A DNA stretch of 8,775 nucleotides from BM509 sp036396915 (GCA_036396915.1 DASWJX010000026.1:1-8775), one strand, 5' to 3'. Shown: positions 1-6,930, counted from the first letter of the stretch. The notes: generated from the sequence alone by a model not told the origin. A program made the numbers and translations.

Positions 1-362
1 GTCTCGCGCGGCCGGTTGAGCAGATCGGTCAGCAGGCTGAGGCTGTTGAGCAGGTCCGCCGCCACCTGCAGCAGCACATCCCCCTCCCCGTAGCCGGCAA
101 TCAGCGGCAGATCACGGGTCACGCCGCTCAGAACCCGGTGCCCTTCCAGGTCGACACTGTAGCTCAACCCCTCCAGCTGCAGAGCCCTGCGGTTCGGATT
201 GATGACATGCAGACCGATCTCGAAGCGCGGCGCGACGCTGTCGGACGGCAGGACCCGAAACGAGGTCAGCCGCACCTCGGGCGTTTCGAAGCCGGGCTGC
301 AGCAGGCTGCAGGCGCAAAGCAGGCCAACCAGGACAGTCATCAGTATGGCGCGTATGATCAT
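1..362 (-). CDS. LEA14-like (WHy/LEA_2 domain) lipoprotein, 3' end cut by window edge
   Basis: Only the first 120 codons are inside the window; the gene runs off the left edge. The N terminus (MIIRAILMTVLVGLLCAC) is a short lipoprotein-type signal, with Cys18 in a plausible lipobox (LCAC), so the mature protein is probably membrane-anchored outside the cytoplasm. The following segment carries the LEA_2/WHy signature: a hydrophobic strand leading to VINPNRRALQLEGLSYSV, then a Gly-rich turn (LEGHRVLSG) and a second strand ending IAGYGEGDV. Proteins of this family are small beta-sandwich proteins linked to desiccation or stress tolerance; their bacterial role is poorly defined. An in-frame stop eight codons upstream of the ATG limits the start to 362 or the internal Met8. 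It begins 51 nt after msrA with no terminator between, so it is probably the next gene of the same operon. Confidence 0.8.
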   Translation of the reverse strand, partial: MIIRAILMTVLVGLLCACSLLQPGFETPEVRLTSFRVLPSDSVAPRFEIGLHVINPNRRALQLEGLSYSVDLEGHRVLSGVTRDLPLIAGYGEGDVLLQVAADLLNSLSLLTDLLNRPRE

Positions 363-413
363 GGGTCTTTGGCCCTGTCTCCGTCATGGGGTGTTGTCTT
401 CTGTCGCGCCGGC

Positions 414-869
414 TCAGCGCCGCCCGCGCGACAGGTAGCACTGGTGGTAGTCCTCGGCCCGCCAGAAGGTCGCGGCCGGAACGATTTCCGTCACGATCCG
501 GGCCGGCAAGCGTCCGGAGCCGTCGAGGGCGGCCCGCGACGCTTCGGCCTGGCGGCGCTGCTCTGCGCTGTGGTAAAAGATCACCGAGCGATACTGGCTG
601 CCGATATCCGGACCCTGGCGGTTGCGTGTGGTGGGGTTGTGCATTTGCCAGAACTGCTCCAGCAGCTGCGGATAGGCGATCCGCTCCGGGTCGAAGCTGA
701 GCTGCACGACCTCGGCGTGACCGGTTGCGCCGCTGCAGACATCTTCATAGCTGGGATTTTCCGTGGTGCCGCCCATATAACCGACCGCCGTTGCGGTGAC
801 CCCTTCCAACCGGCGAAAGGCCTCTTCGATCCCCCAGAAACAGCCGCCGCCGAAGGTTGCTTGTGCCAT
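414..869 (-). CDS. msrA: Peptide-methionine (S)-S-oxide reductase MsrA
   Basis: Reduces the S-epimer of methionine sulfoxide in proteins, repairing oxidative damage; thioredoxin usually recycles it. The 151-residue protein starts almost directly with the catalytic motif GGGCFWG (nucleophile Cys10). It then shows GYMGGTTENPSYEDVCSG (30-47), TGHAE with the conserved Glu52, GPDIGSQYRS with Asp88 and Tyr93, and AEDYHQ near the C terminus. These are the hallmark MsrA residues in the right order. There is no signal peptide, so it should be cytoplasmic. The ATG lies three bases after the stop of the DUF815 gene, with an AAGGGG ribosome site inside the end of that gene, which suggests translational coupling. 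The C terminus is short; Cys144 (in HQCYL) is the only cysteine there and is the best candidate for the resolving residue, although Cys45 also exists. Confidence 0.97.
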   Translation of the reverse strand: MAQATFGGGCFWGIEEAFRRLEGVTATAVGYMGGTTENPSYEDVCSGATGHAEVVQLSFDPERIAYPQLLEQFWQMHNPTTRNRQGPDIGSQYRSVIFYHSAEQRRQAEASRAALDGSGRLPARIVTEIVPAATFWRAEDYHQCYLSRGRR

Positions 870-872
870 GTG

Positions 873-1751
873 TCACACCCCTTTCAACAGCTGCCGGCCC
901 ACCCAGTAACGGGAGAACTGCAGGGCGGTGCGCCCGCAGCGCTTGCTCTTGTCATGCGACCATTTGAGTGCCGCTTTCTGCAGTGTATCATCCCAGGCCG
1001 GCTCAAGGCCATGGTCCCGGCACAGCCGGGCCACACTCTGCCGCACCAGCTCCAGGTACTGATCCTGGCTGAACAGGTGAAAGGCGACCCAGAGGCCGAA
1101 GCGGTCGGCAAGTGAGCTTTTCTCTTCCATCCCTTCCCCGGCGTGCAGCTGGTTGTTGACCATCTTGAAACCGAGATTGTCGGTCTCGTATTCCGGCAGC
1201 AGATGACGCCGGTTGGAGGTGACATAAAACCGCACATTTTCCGGCGCGGCGTAGACCGAGCCGTCCAGCGCGCTTTTCAGCATCTTGTAGCCCGATTCCC
1301 CCGCCTCGAAGGAAAGATCGTCGCACAACAGGATGAAACGGTAGTTCTGCCCCCTGATGGCGGCAAAGATATCGGGCAGGTAGACCAGGTCGTCCTTGTC
1401 GACCTGCACGACCCGCAGGCCCTGCGGGGCATAGGCATGCAGCAGGGCCCGCACCAGCGTCGACTTGCCGGTGCCGCGGGTGCCCCAGAGCAAAACGTTG
1501 TTGGCGGGATAGCCGTTGACGAACTGGCGGGTGTTGTCCTGCAGAATCCGTTTCTGCTCGTCGATGCCGAGCAGGTCGTCAAGGGTCGCCCGGTCGATCT
1601 CCTCCACCGGCTCCAGGTAGCCGGCAAAGGAATGGCGCCGCCAGTTGGCGGCCAGGCTGAGCGTCCAGTCGATTGCGCCCACCGCTTTCGGCAGCAACTG
1701 TTCCACCGACGAGAGCACCCGCCGCAATTGCTCTTTCAGGTCATCGTCCAT
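873..1751 (-). CDS. DUF815 family AAA+ ATPase
   Basis: A 292-residue AAA+-type ATPase that I recognise as DUF815 (PF05673). Walker A is GTRGTGKST (90-98). Walker B is RFILLCDDLSF with Asp144/Asp145. Sensor 1 is YVTSN (176-180). SLADRFGL (213-220) carries the likely arginine finger, and RCGRTALQF (271-279) fits sensor 2. The N-terminal 80 residues form the family's helical lead-in. No membrane segment is seen. The function of the family is not established; the ATP-binding and oligomeric behaviour are inferred from the fold. The reading frame stays open far upstream, but that part overlaps the DUF445 gene and looks like shadow sequence. I chose ATG 1751 because GGAG lies 6 nt before it; ATG 1763, four codons upstream, is the alternative. 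It starts 35 nt after the DUF445 gene and ends 3 nt before msrA. Confidence 0.93.
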   Translation of the reverse strand: MDDDLKEQLRRVLSSVEQLLPKAVGAIDWTLSLAANWRRHSFAGYLEPVEEIDRATLDDLLGIDEQKRILQDNTRQFVNGYPANNVLLWGTRGTGKSTLVRALLHAYAPQGLRVVQVDKDDLVYLPDIFAAIRGQNYRFILLCDDLSFEAGESGYKMLKSALDGSVYAAPENVRFYVTSNRRHLLPEYETDNLGFKMVNNQLHAGEGMEEKSSLADRFGLWVAFHLFSQDQYLELVRQSVARLCRDHGLEPAWDDTLQKAALKWSHDKSKRCGRTALQFSRYWVGRQLLKGV

Positions 1752-1757
1752 GTCGCT

Positions 1758-1761
1758 CTCC
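1758..1761 (-). promoter_or_regulatory. Ribosome binding site deciding the DUF815 start
   Basis: On the minus strand GGAG stands 6 nt before ATG 1751. The alternative ATG at 1763 overlaps this motif and has only a G-rich run directly against it, too close to act well. This favours the shorter protein. Confidence 0.55.
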
Positions 1762-1786
1762 ATTTCCCCGGTCCGGACCATCCGCC

Positions 1787-3379
1787 CTACAGCATCCGCA
1801 GCGCCAGCAGGTTGAGCAGGCCGATACCAAAGCCGAGCAGGGCTCCGAACAGATTGATGTATTTGAACTGCTCCTTCATGATCCCCATCAGCAGGCCTTC
1901 GACCTGCAGCACATCGAGACCGTTGACCTTCTCTTCGACCATCCGCCGCACATTGAGGGTGTCCACCAGCCGTGGGGCTTCCTTCTTCAGCACATCCTCC
2001 ACCGCCTGGCAGAGGGCGGCTTCCAGTTCGCCGCGCAGATCGGCGGGCAGGCGGGCCGCAAGCAGGCCCAGCGGCCGCCGGTAGAACCATTCCTCGCTCT
2101 GCTCCTGAAGAACCGTCTCCAGGGCCTGCCGCGCCTGCCGGGAGCGGAGCAGGTCCAGCAGCGTGTCGGCCAGCTGGCGGCGCAGCCTGTCGACCCCGTC
2201 CCGCGGCAGCACCTCGCGCAACAGGCTGTCGAAGGGGCGGTCCTTGATCCGGTCGACGGCGCCCTCCAGCACCCCCAGAACGGTTTCCGTCGCCCGCCGC
2301 GACTGCACCAGGGCAACCGCCTGCTCGCGGACAAAGCGCCGCACTCCGGCCACCTTTTCGTAGGGCAGGTTTTCCAGATAATCGGCCAGGGAGCGCTCCA
2401 GCAGTTTATCGACCCGCTCGCGCAGCAGCGCCGCCAGCTGCTGCTGGGTCTGCTCCTCCTTGAGCCAGGCGGCGATTTCATCGCCCGCCTTGTCGAGAAA
2501 CTCGGGAATCCGGTCGTAGATTTTGTCCAGGTTGATAAAGCCGGTCAGCAGGCCGCTCAGACCGCCCAGGGAATCGAGGAAGGCATCGATGGCCTGTTTG
2601 CCCTTGGCGACCAGCCGGGCGCGAAAGGCGGGATCGTAAAGCATGCCGCCGAATTTCTCGACCAGCGGCGGCAGTTCCTTCTCCAGCTGGGCCAGCAGCA
2701 GGGCGTAGAGGTCGGCGGGCAGCAGTTCGCGCAGCGGACGGTCACTGGCGATCAGCGCTTCGGTTTTACGGTCGACAAACTGTCCCACCGCGTCCGCCAC
2801 CGCTGCCGAGGACAGGAATTCGCCCAGCTTGCTCTCCAGGTGCTCCTGCAGGGCGCGGTACCGCTCCGGCGTCAGGTAGCTCGACAGATCGCGCGCCAGC
2901 AGCCGATCCCCCTCGCGCTGCAGATAGTCGCGCAGCCTGGCTTCGAAGGGTGCGCTCTGCAGATAATCGAAAACCTGCTTGGCCAGTTTCCAGCGCAGCA
3001 GATCGACAAACTCCCGAAACCGGCGCCTGAACCGTTCCGGGATCAACGATTCCAGCGGCCCCAGATCGCGATCGAGGAAGCGACCGAGTTTTTCGGTCAC
3101 CGCGAAACGCAGCTCGCGGCGGATCCCCTCCTTTTCCAGGGCACTGCCGACATCGGCGGCGGTCAGCAGGTGATCGCCGACCATTTCTCCCATCTTGCGG
3201 GCCAGCTCGTCCCGCTTGCCGGGGATAATCCCGGGCGTCATCGGGATCCGCACCCCCAGCAGCCGCCAGGCCCGAAGCGGCCGGAACAGCATGCGGATGG
3301 CGATGTAGTTGGTGACGTAGCCGATCAGCGCGCCGAGCAGGGGGGGGAGCAGGTAGGGAAGCATCTGTTCTACGGTCAT
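1787..3379 (-). CDS. DUF445 family membrane protein
   Basis: A 530-residue protein with the DUF445 layout: a hydrophobic N terminus (about 6-32, including LLPPLLGALIGYVTNYIAIR), the family signature PMTPGIIPGKRDELA (46-60), a very long charged helical middle rich in Leu, Arg and Glu, and a C-terminal hydrophobic segment (about 505-530). It is therefore anchored at both ends, with the helical body on one side of the membrane. The role of the family is unknown; Bacillus YheB is a relative. ATG 3379 has AGGA 5 nt upstream. The ATG overlaps the stop of the Gx transporter gene as ATGA (4 bases), a classic sign of translational coupling. The longer reading starting at 3421 would read back into the Gx gene and adds no family sequence. 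A long antisense frame over this gene is a codon-bias shadow. Confidence 0.9.
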   Translation of the reverse strand: MTVEQMLPYLLPPLLGALIGYVTNYIAIRMLFRPLRAWRLLGVRIPMTPGIIPGKRDELARKMGEMVGDHLLTAADVGSALEKEGIRRELRFAVTEKLGRFLDRDLGPLESLIPERFRRRFREFVDLLRWKLAKQVFDYLQSAPFEARLRDYLQREGDRLLARDLSSYLTPERYRALQEHLESKLGEFLSSAAVADAVGQFVDRKTEALIASDRPLRELLPADLYALLLAQLEKELPPLVEKFGGMLYDPAFRARLVAKGKQAIDAFLDSLGGLSGLLTGFINLDKIYDRIPEFLDKAGDEIAAWLKEEQTQQQLAALLRERVDKLLERSLADYLENLPYEKVAGVRRFVREQAVALVQSRRATETVLGVLEGAVDRIKDRPFDSLLREVLPRDGVDRLRRQLADTLLDLLRSRQARQALETVLQEQSEEWFYRRPLGLLAARLPADLRGELEAALCQAVEDVLKKEAPRLVDTLNVRRMVEEKVNGLDVLQVEGLLMGIMKEQFKYINLFGALLGFGIGLLNLLALRML

Positions 3380-4059
3380 GGCAGTCCTGTTTCTTCGTTG
3401 TCCGGCGGGAACCCTGCGCATTTTCGCGCAGGCATCTTGTGGGACCCGCCCGAAAGATCTGAACGGGGGGCACGCTCCGCGCGGCGCTCCGTCGACAGGC
3501 GGCAGCTGTTTTTCAGTCGGGCAAAGGCCGGATGCTGCAGCAGAAACTCCAGCAGCAGGTCCGCCGCCAGGCCGTTGATGACCCCGCTGATCAGGGCAAA
3601 GAGCAGAAACAACGGCAGCATCAGCCAGAGCGACGGGTGGCGGACGATCAGCAACCAGGCGATCAGCAGCTGCCCGCCCGCATGGCCCAGCGCGCCGAGC
3701 ACCGAAACCCCGACCGGCCCGATGTGGGGCCGGAACAGGCGGTAGGCACCGGTCATCAACAGGGTCGCCAGAACGCCGCCGGAGAGCGACAGCAGAAAGC
3801 CCGGCGCAAACAGGGTGCCGAGCAGCAGACTGCCGATCAGGATCCGGCTCAGGGTCACCGCCCAGGCGGCCCGGGGTCCGTAAAGGAAGAGCGCGGTCAA
3901 GCTGAGGATATTGGCCAGGCCGAAACGGAACCAGGGCAGCGGACTGGGCAGCAGATACTCCACCGCGTGCAGCGCCACCGCCAGGGCGATGAACAGCGCC
4001 AGAAAGACCCTCTGCCGCACCCGTTCCAGTTCGCGCGGATCAACGGCTGAGCAGGTCAT
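3376..4059 (-). CDS. Gx transporter family membrane protein (HepS/ECF S-component-like)
   Basis: A 227-residue integral membrane protein with about five or six hydrophobic segments between residues 18 and 175. PWFRFGLANILSLTALFLYG (42-61), followed by SRILIGSLLLGTLF and SLSGGVLATLLM, is typical of the Gx transporter family (PF07456). That family is often misnamed heptaprenyl diphosphate synthase component I and resembles the substrate-binding units of ECF transporters. No substrate can be read from the sequence. Its partner is the NusG-II protein gene directly upstream, whose end it overlaps by 20 bases; the pair commonly occurs beside apbE. ATG 4059 has a perfect AAGGAG 6 nt upstream, located inside the NusG-II gene. 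Residues 183-227 form a polar, Arg-rich tail with two cysteines that does not look like the family core. The stop overlaps the DUF445 start. Confidence 0.9.
   Translation of the reverse strand: MTCSAVDPRELERVRQRVFLALFIALAVALHAVEYLLPSPLPWFRFGLANILSLTALFLYGPRAAWAVTLSRILIGSLLLGTLFAPGFLLSLSGGVLATLLMTGAYRLFRPHIGPVGVSVLGALGHAGGQLLIAWLLIVRHPSLWLMLPLFLLFALISGVINGLAADLLLEFLLQHPAFARLKNSCRLSTERRAERAPRSDLSGGSHKMPARKCAGFPPDNEETGLP
3404..3450 (-). other. Two-tier stem-loop in the Gx gene 3' end / DUF445 leader
   Basis: The inner stem is a perfect 7 bp (CCTGCGC at 3413-3419 with GCGCAGG at 3426-3432) around a 6-nt A/T-rich loop. The outer stem is a perfect 6 bp (GGCGGG at 3404-3409 with CCCGCC at 3445-3450), separated from the inner one by 3 and 12 unpaired bases. 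The structure ends 24 nt before the DUF445 ATG and lies wholly inside the coding end of the upstream gene. No T-run follows it on the minus strand, so it is not a standard intrinsic terminator. It could affect mRNA stability or DUF445 translation; that is inference. Confidence 0.5.
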
Positions 4060-4429
4060 AGTCCGCTCCTTGCGCTTCGCCTTCGACCCGCACCACGATC
4101 CGGTTCGGCACACAGGCCAGCAGATCCCCGCTGCGCCGGGCGTCTCCCAGTCCGATGCAGACCTTGTGCGGACAGGGCGAGTCGAGCACCCGCACCGCCC
4201 CGTCAGCGATCTCCAGCCGGGTGGGGCCGAGCGGTCCGGCAATTGCGAAGCGCCGGGCCTCGTCCAGCGGTGCGCTGAACACGGTGCGGTTGTCCGCTGC
4301 GATGACGACCCGCGCGCCCGGCCTGCGCCCGAAGGGGAGCAGGAACGAGACGCCGACCAGCAGCGCCAGAGCCAGCAGCAGATAGCGATCGAAGCGCGTC
4401 AGCCGTTGCCACAGGGCGGCTAGTGCCAT
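4040..4429 (-). CDS. NusG domain II-containing membrane-anchored protein
   Basis: A 129-residue protein with one N-terminal membrane anchor (about 16-33, LLLALALLVGVSFLLPF) and a small beta domain outside the cytoplasm, matching the NusG_II/DUF1312 family (PF07009). The diagnostic block is DSPCPHKVCIGLGDAR (83-98) followed by GDLLACVPNRIVV (101-113), giving conserved Cys86, Cys91 and Cys106. Despite the name this is not transcription factor NusG; the whole protein lacks the NGN domain. The family accompanies Gx transporter and ApbE genes in loci for extracytosolic flavin or electron-transfer chemistry (family knowledge); its exact role is unknown, and the cysteines could form a disulfide or bind a metal. 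It overlaps the end of apbE by 10 bases and the Gx gene by 20. GAAGGG lies about 8 nt before the ATG. Confidence 0.9.
   Translation of the reverse strand: MALAALWQRLTRFDRYLLLALALLVGVSFLLPFGRRPGARVVIAADNRTVFSAPLDEARRFAIAGPLGPTRLEIADGAVRVLDSPCPHKVCIGLGDARRSGDLLACVPNRIVVRVEGEAQGADYDLLSR
4066..4071 (-). promoter_or_regulatory. Ribosome binding site of the Gx transporter gene
   Basis: AAGGAG on the minus strand, 6 nt before ATG 4059 and embedded in the last codons of the NusG-II gene. It rules out the frame's 61-residue upstream extension, which is shadow of the NusG-II gene. Confidence 0.8.
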
Positions 4430-5415
4430 TGCAGAAACCCTTCAAGCCCGCCGGTCGCCAGCCGGCGGCCGTCGGCGGTGATCAGAAACCCTTCCACCTC
4501 CGGCAGCTCCTCCAGCAGGGCCAGCCCCCGCCGCGGGCCGAGCACAAAGGCGGCGGTGGCCAGCGCGTCGGCGCTGGCCGCATCGGCGGCCACCACGGTG
4601 ACACTCTGGCAGCCCCGGGCCGGTTGCCCGGTCCGCGGATCGAACAGGTGGTGATAACGGACACCGTCCTGTTCGAAATAACGTTCGTAGTCGCCGGAGG
4701 TCACCACCGCACGGTTCTGCAGCGCCAGGGTCGCCACGACCGCTCCGGGCCGGCGGGGATGCTGGATGCCGATCCGCCAGGGTTGCCCCTGACGATCGCC
4801 GAGCAGGCGGATATCTCCGCCGGCATTGACCGCAGCGGAGACCACCCCGGCCTGGCGCAGTTTCTCCACGGCACGATCCACCGCGTAGCCCTTGGCGATC
4901 CCCCCCAGGTCGATCTGCAGGTCGGGGGCGGACTTGCCGATCCGCCGCCCGTCGATGCGCAGGGCCTCGGGACCGACCCCCTGCAGCGCCCGGGCCCGGG
5001 CCGCTTCCGACGGGATCCGCGGCTGTTCGCCTTCGATGTCCCAGAGCGTCTTGAGCTTGCCGAGGCCCATATCGAAAGCGCCGTCGCTGCGCCGGGCGAT
5101 CCGCTGCCCCATGGCGAGCAGGGCCGCGGTCTCCGCGCCGACAACCAGCGGTCCGGCGGCGGCCGAGAGCCGGCTCACCTCGCTGTCGGCAAGCTGCGGG
5201 GAAAACAGCTGTTCAAGGCGGGCCATCTCGGCGAAAGCCGCATCGAGCGCCGCCTCCAGTCGCGGCCGGTCGGCACCGTAGGCCTTGATCTCGACCAGCG
5301 TTCCCATCATCAGCGCGGTGCGCGACAAGGGGGGGTCGGCGGCGGGTTGGCGCTGCCAGACCAGCAGCGCGACCAGCAGCACCAGCAGCAGCGGGATCAG
5401 CGGACGTCGCAACAA
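4420..5415 (-). CDS. apbE: FAD:protein FMN transferase ApbE
   Basis: Transfers FMN from FAD to a Ser/Thr of exported flavoproteins (such as RnfG/NqrC-type FMN-binding domains), using Mg2+. The 331-residue reading has one N-terminal hydrophobic anchor (about 5-20) and no lipobox cysteine. Visible motifs are MMGTLVEI (36-43), DGAFDMGLGKL (111-121), DLGGIAKGYAVD (170-181), NAGGDIRLLG (197-206), VTSGDYERYF (238-247), HHLFDPRTGQP (255-265) and ADALATAAFVLG (282-293). The last two carry the metal-binding Asp residues. The start is uncertain. TTG 5415 directly follows the rimO stop and has GAGGAG 10 nt upstream. GTG 5442 would add nine residues and overlap rimO by 26 bases, but has no ribosome site. 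No FMN-acceptor protein is visible in the window, so its target lies elsewhere. Confidence 0.95.
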   Translation of the reverse strand: MLRRPLIPLLLVLLVALLVWQRQPAADPPLSRTALMMGTLVEIKAYGADRPRLEAALDAAFAEMARLEQLFSPQLADSEVSRLSAAAGPLVVGAETAALLAMGQRIARRSDGAFDMGLGKLKTLWDIEGEQPRIPSEAARARALQGVGPEALRIDGRRIGKSAPDLQIDLGGIAKGYAVDRAVEKLRQAGVVSAAVNAGGDIRLLGDRQGQPWRIGIQHPRRPGAVVATLALQNRAVVTSGDYERYFEQDGVRYHHLFDPRTGQPARGCQSVTVVAADAASADALATAAFVLGPRRGLALLEELPEVEGFLITADGRRLATGGLEGFLQWH

Positions 5416-5416
5416 A

Positions 5417-6763
5417 TCAGCTGGTCTCCTCGATGATTTCACCGATCAGGTCGTATTCCGACGAGTCGGTGATCTTCAGCTGCACCAGCTGCCCGACATC
5501 GGCCTGTCCGGAGGTAATCAGGTACTGACCGTCGACATCCGGCGCCTGTCGGGCGCTGCGGCCGCGCAGCAGCAGATCGGTCTCTTCGCTGTAGCCCTCG
5601 ACCAGCACCGTTTCCGTGGTCCCGACCAGCTTGCGGTTCTTGGCAAAGGAGACCCGCGCCTGGGCCCGCATCAGCTTGTTGTAGCGGCTCTTCTTGGTCC
5701 GGGCGAGCACCTGCTCCGGCAGCTCGGCGGCCGGCGTCCCCTCTTCGCGGGAATAACGGAAGACCCCGACCCGTTCGAAATGACCCTCCTGAACGAAGTT
5801 CAACAGTTTTTCGTACTGCTCCAGGGTCTCGCCCGGGAAACCGACGATAAACGAGGTGCGCAGGGTCAGATCGGGGATGCGGCTGCGCAACCTTTTCAGC
5901 AGGGCGCGGATCTCTTTTTCGCTGACCCGGCGATTCATCCGGGCGAGGATCGTGTCGTCGATGTGCTGCAGCGGGATGTCGAGATAGTTGCAGATCTTCT
6001 CTTCGCTGGCGATCAGCTCGATCAGTTCATCGCTGATCCCGTCCGGATACGCATAGAGCAGGCGGATCCAGCGGATCCCCTCGACCTTGACCAGTTCGCG
6101 CAGCAGCGGCTCGATGCCGGTTCCGTCGTTGCGGTCCGCGCCGAAGGCGGTGATGTCCTGGGCAATCAGGTTGATCTCGCGCACCCCTTTGGCGGCCAGG
6201 TTGCGCGCCTCCTGGCAGACGGAATCGATGGAACGGGAGCGCAGGTTGCCGCGCAGCTGGGGGATGATGCAGTAGGAGCAGTGATTGCCGCAGCCGTCGG
6301 CAATCTTGATGTAGTTGCTGTAAAAGGGGGAGGAATTGACCCGCGGCGTCTCATGATCATAGAGATAGTCCGGTGTGCCGATCGCCTGGCTGGGGGTCTT
6401 CTTGACCAGCTGCCGCTCGATCAGATCGACGATCCGCGGGGCATCGCCGGTGCCGACGAACAGGTCGACTTCCGGCAGTTCTCCGGCCAGCTGCTCCTGA
6501 TAGCGCTGGGGCAGGCAGCCGCTGACGATCAGCAGCTGACAGGCCCCCTGTTCCTTGTAGTCGGCCACTTCCAGGATGGTTTCCACCGACTCTTTCTTGG
6601 CGTCCTCGATGAACGAGCAGGTATTGATAATGATGATATCGGCCTTGCTTTCATCGGTGATGATTTCGAAACGGGTGTCCGGCAGATGGCCGAGCATGAC
6701 CTCGGCATCAACCAGGTTTTTCGGACAGCCGAGGCTGACCAGACTGACTTTGAATTTATCCAC
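5417..6763 (-). CDS. rimO: Ribosomal protein S12 methylthiotransferase RimO
   Basis: Radical-SAM enzyme that adds a methylthio group to the conserved Asp of ribosomal protein S12. The 448-residue product has the UPF0004 N-terminal domain with cluster cysteines Cys13 (SLGCPKN), Cys49 (NTCSFI) and Cys83 (SGCLPQ). The radical-SAM core follows with CGNHCSYC (Cys158, Cys162, Cys165), and a C-terminal TRAM domain covers roughly the last 65 residues. SLGCPKNLVDAEVMLG and ADGCGNHCSYCIIP fit RimO better than MiaB. GTG 6763 is chosen because AGGA lies 9 nt upstream, translation begins just before the family's first strand (KFKVSLVSLG), and the length fits. The frame stays open to ATG 6853, but those 30 residues resemble no RimO N terminus. 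A MITE-like element separates it from yajQ; apbE follows directly. Confidence 0.97.
   Translation of the reverse strand: MDKFKVSLVSLGCPKNLVDAEVMLGHLPDTRFEIITDESKADIIIINTCSFIEDAKKESVETILEVADYKEQGACQLLIVSGCLPQRYQEQLAGELPEVDLFVGTGDAPRIVDLIERQLVKKTPSQAIGTPDYLYDHETPRVNSSPFYSNYIKIADGCGNHCSYCIIPQLRGNLRSRSIDSVCQEARNLAAKGVREINLIAQDITAFGADRNDGTGIEPLLRELVKVEGIRWIRLLYAYPDGISDELIELIASEEKICNYLDIPLQHIDDTILARMNRRVSEKEIRALLKRLRSRIPDLTLRTSFIVGFPGETLEQYEKLLNFVQEGHFERVGVFRYSREEGTPAAELPEQVLARTKKSRYNKLMRAQARVSFAKNRKLVGTTETVLVEGYSEETDLLLRGRSARQAPDVDGQYLITSGQADVGQLVQLKITDSSEYDLIGEIIEETS
5426..5431 (-). promoter_or_regulatory. Ribosome binding site for apbE inside the end of rimO
   Basis: GAGGAG on the minus strand overlaps the last sense codons of rimO. 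It lies 10 nt before TTG 5415 and 13 nt before a second TTG at 5412. It is downstream of GTG 5442, so it can only serve the shorter starts. Confidence 0.5.
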
Positions 6764-6772
6764 GGATTTCTT

Positions 6773-6776
6773 TCCT
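6773..6776 (-). promoter_or_regulatory. Ribosome binding site deciding the rimO GTG start
   Basis: AGGA (within AGGAAAG) on the minus strand, 9 nt before GTG 6763. The upstream ATG codons at 6853 and 6850 lie at the edge of the inserted element without a usable ribosome site. The 91 bases from 6764 to 6854 hold nothing else I can name. Confidence 0.5.
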
Positions 6777-6854
6777 GACAGAGACAGCGCAACGGCGCCG
6801 GACTCAGGGTTGAAGCGGGCCACGTCCCTGATGGACGAGACCCTGGCCATCATG

Positions 6855-6875
6855 GCTAGGAGGCTGTCCGAGAAT
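6855..6875. repeat. Left terminal inverted repeat of the MITE-like element
   Basis: Begins GCTAGGAGGCTGTCC and ends GAGAAT; perfect reverse complement of 7003-7023. It contains the sequence AGGAGG. Confidence 0.9.
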
Positions 6876-6930
6876 TAGAGACCGGCTGCAAACCCAGCTG
6901 TTTGGACCATATTTCGGCTCCTTTTCGGCC

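Noticed and set aside
138..1115. 325-codon plus-strand frame across the LEA14-like gene, msrA and the DUF815 3' end
   Set aside because: It is antisense to three supported genes with no recognisable product.
1764..2090. 109-residue N-terminal extension of the DUF815 frame
   Set aside because: Most of it overlaps the DUF445 gene in another frame, the composition is Arg/Gly/Pro-rich shadow, and the ribosome site supports 1751.
1673..3745. 690-codon open frame on the plus strand opposite the DUF445 gene
   Set aside because: It is antisense to a well-supported family protein, has a Gln/Arg/Pro-rich composition and no recognisable domain; a typical codon-bias shadow in GC-rich DNA.
5285..6778. 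497-codon open frame on the plus strand opposite rimO
   Set aside because: It mirrors rimO codon structure, has no family features, and rimO is certain on the other strand.
6764..6853. 30-residue N-terminal extension of RimO starting at ATG 6853
   Set aside because: There is no ribosome site, the start is at the element boundary, and the sequence is unlike RimO N termini; GTG 6763 fits better.
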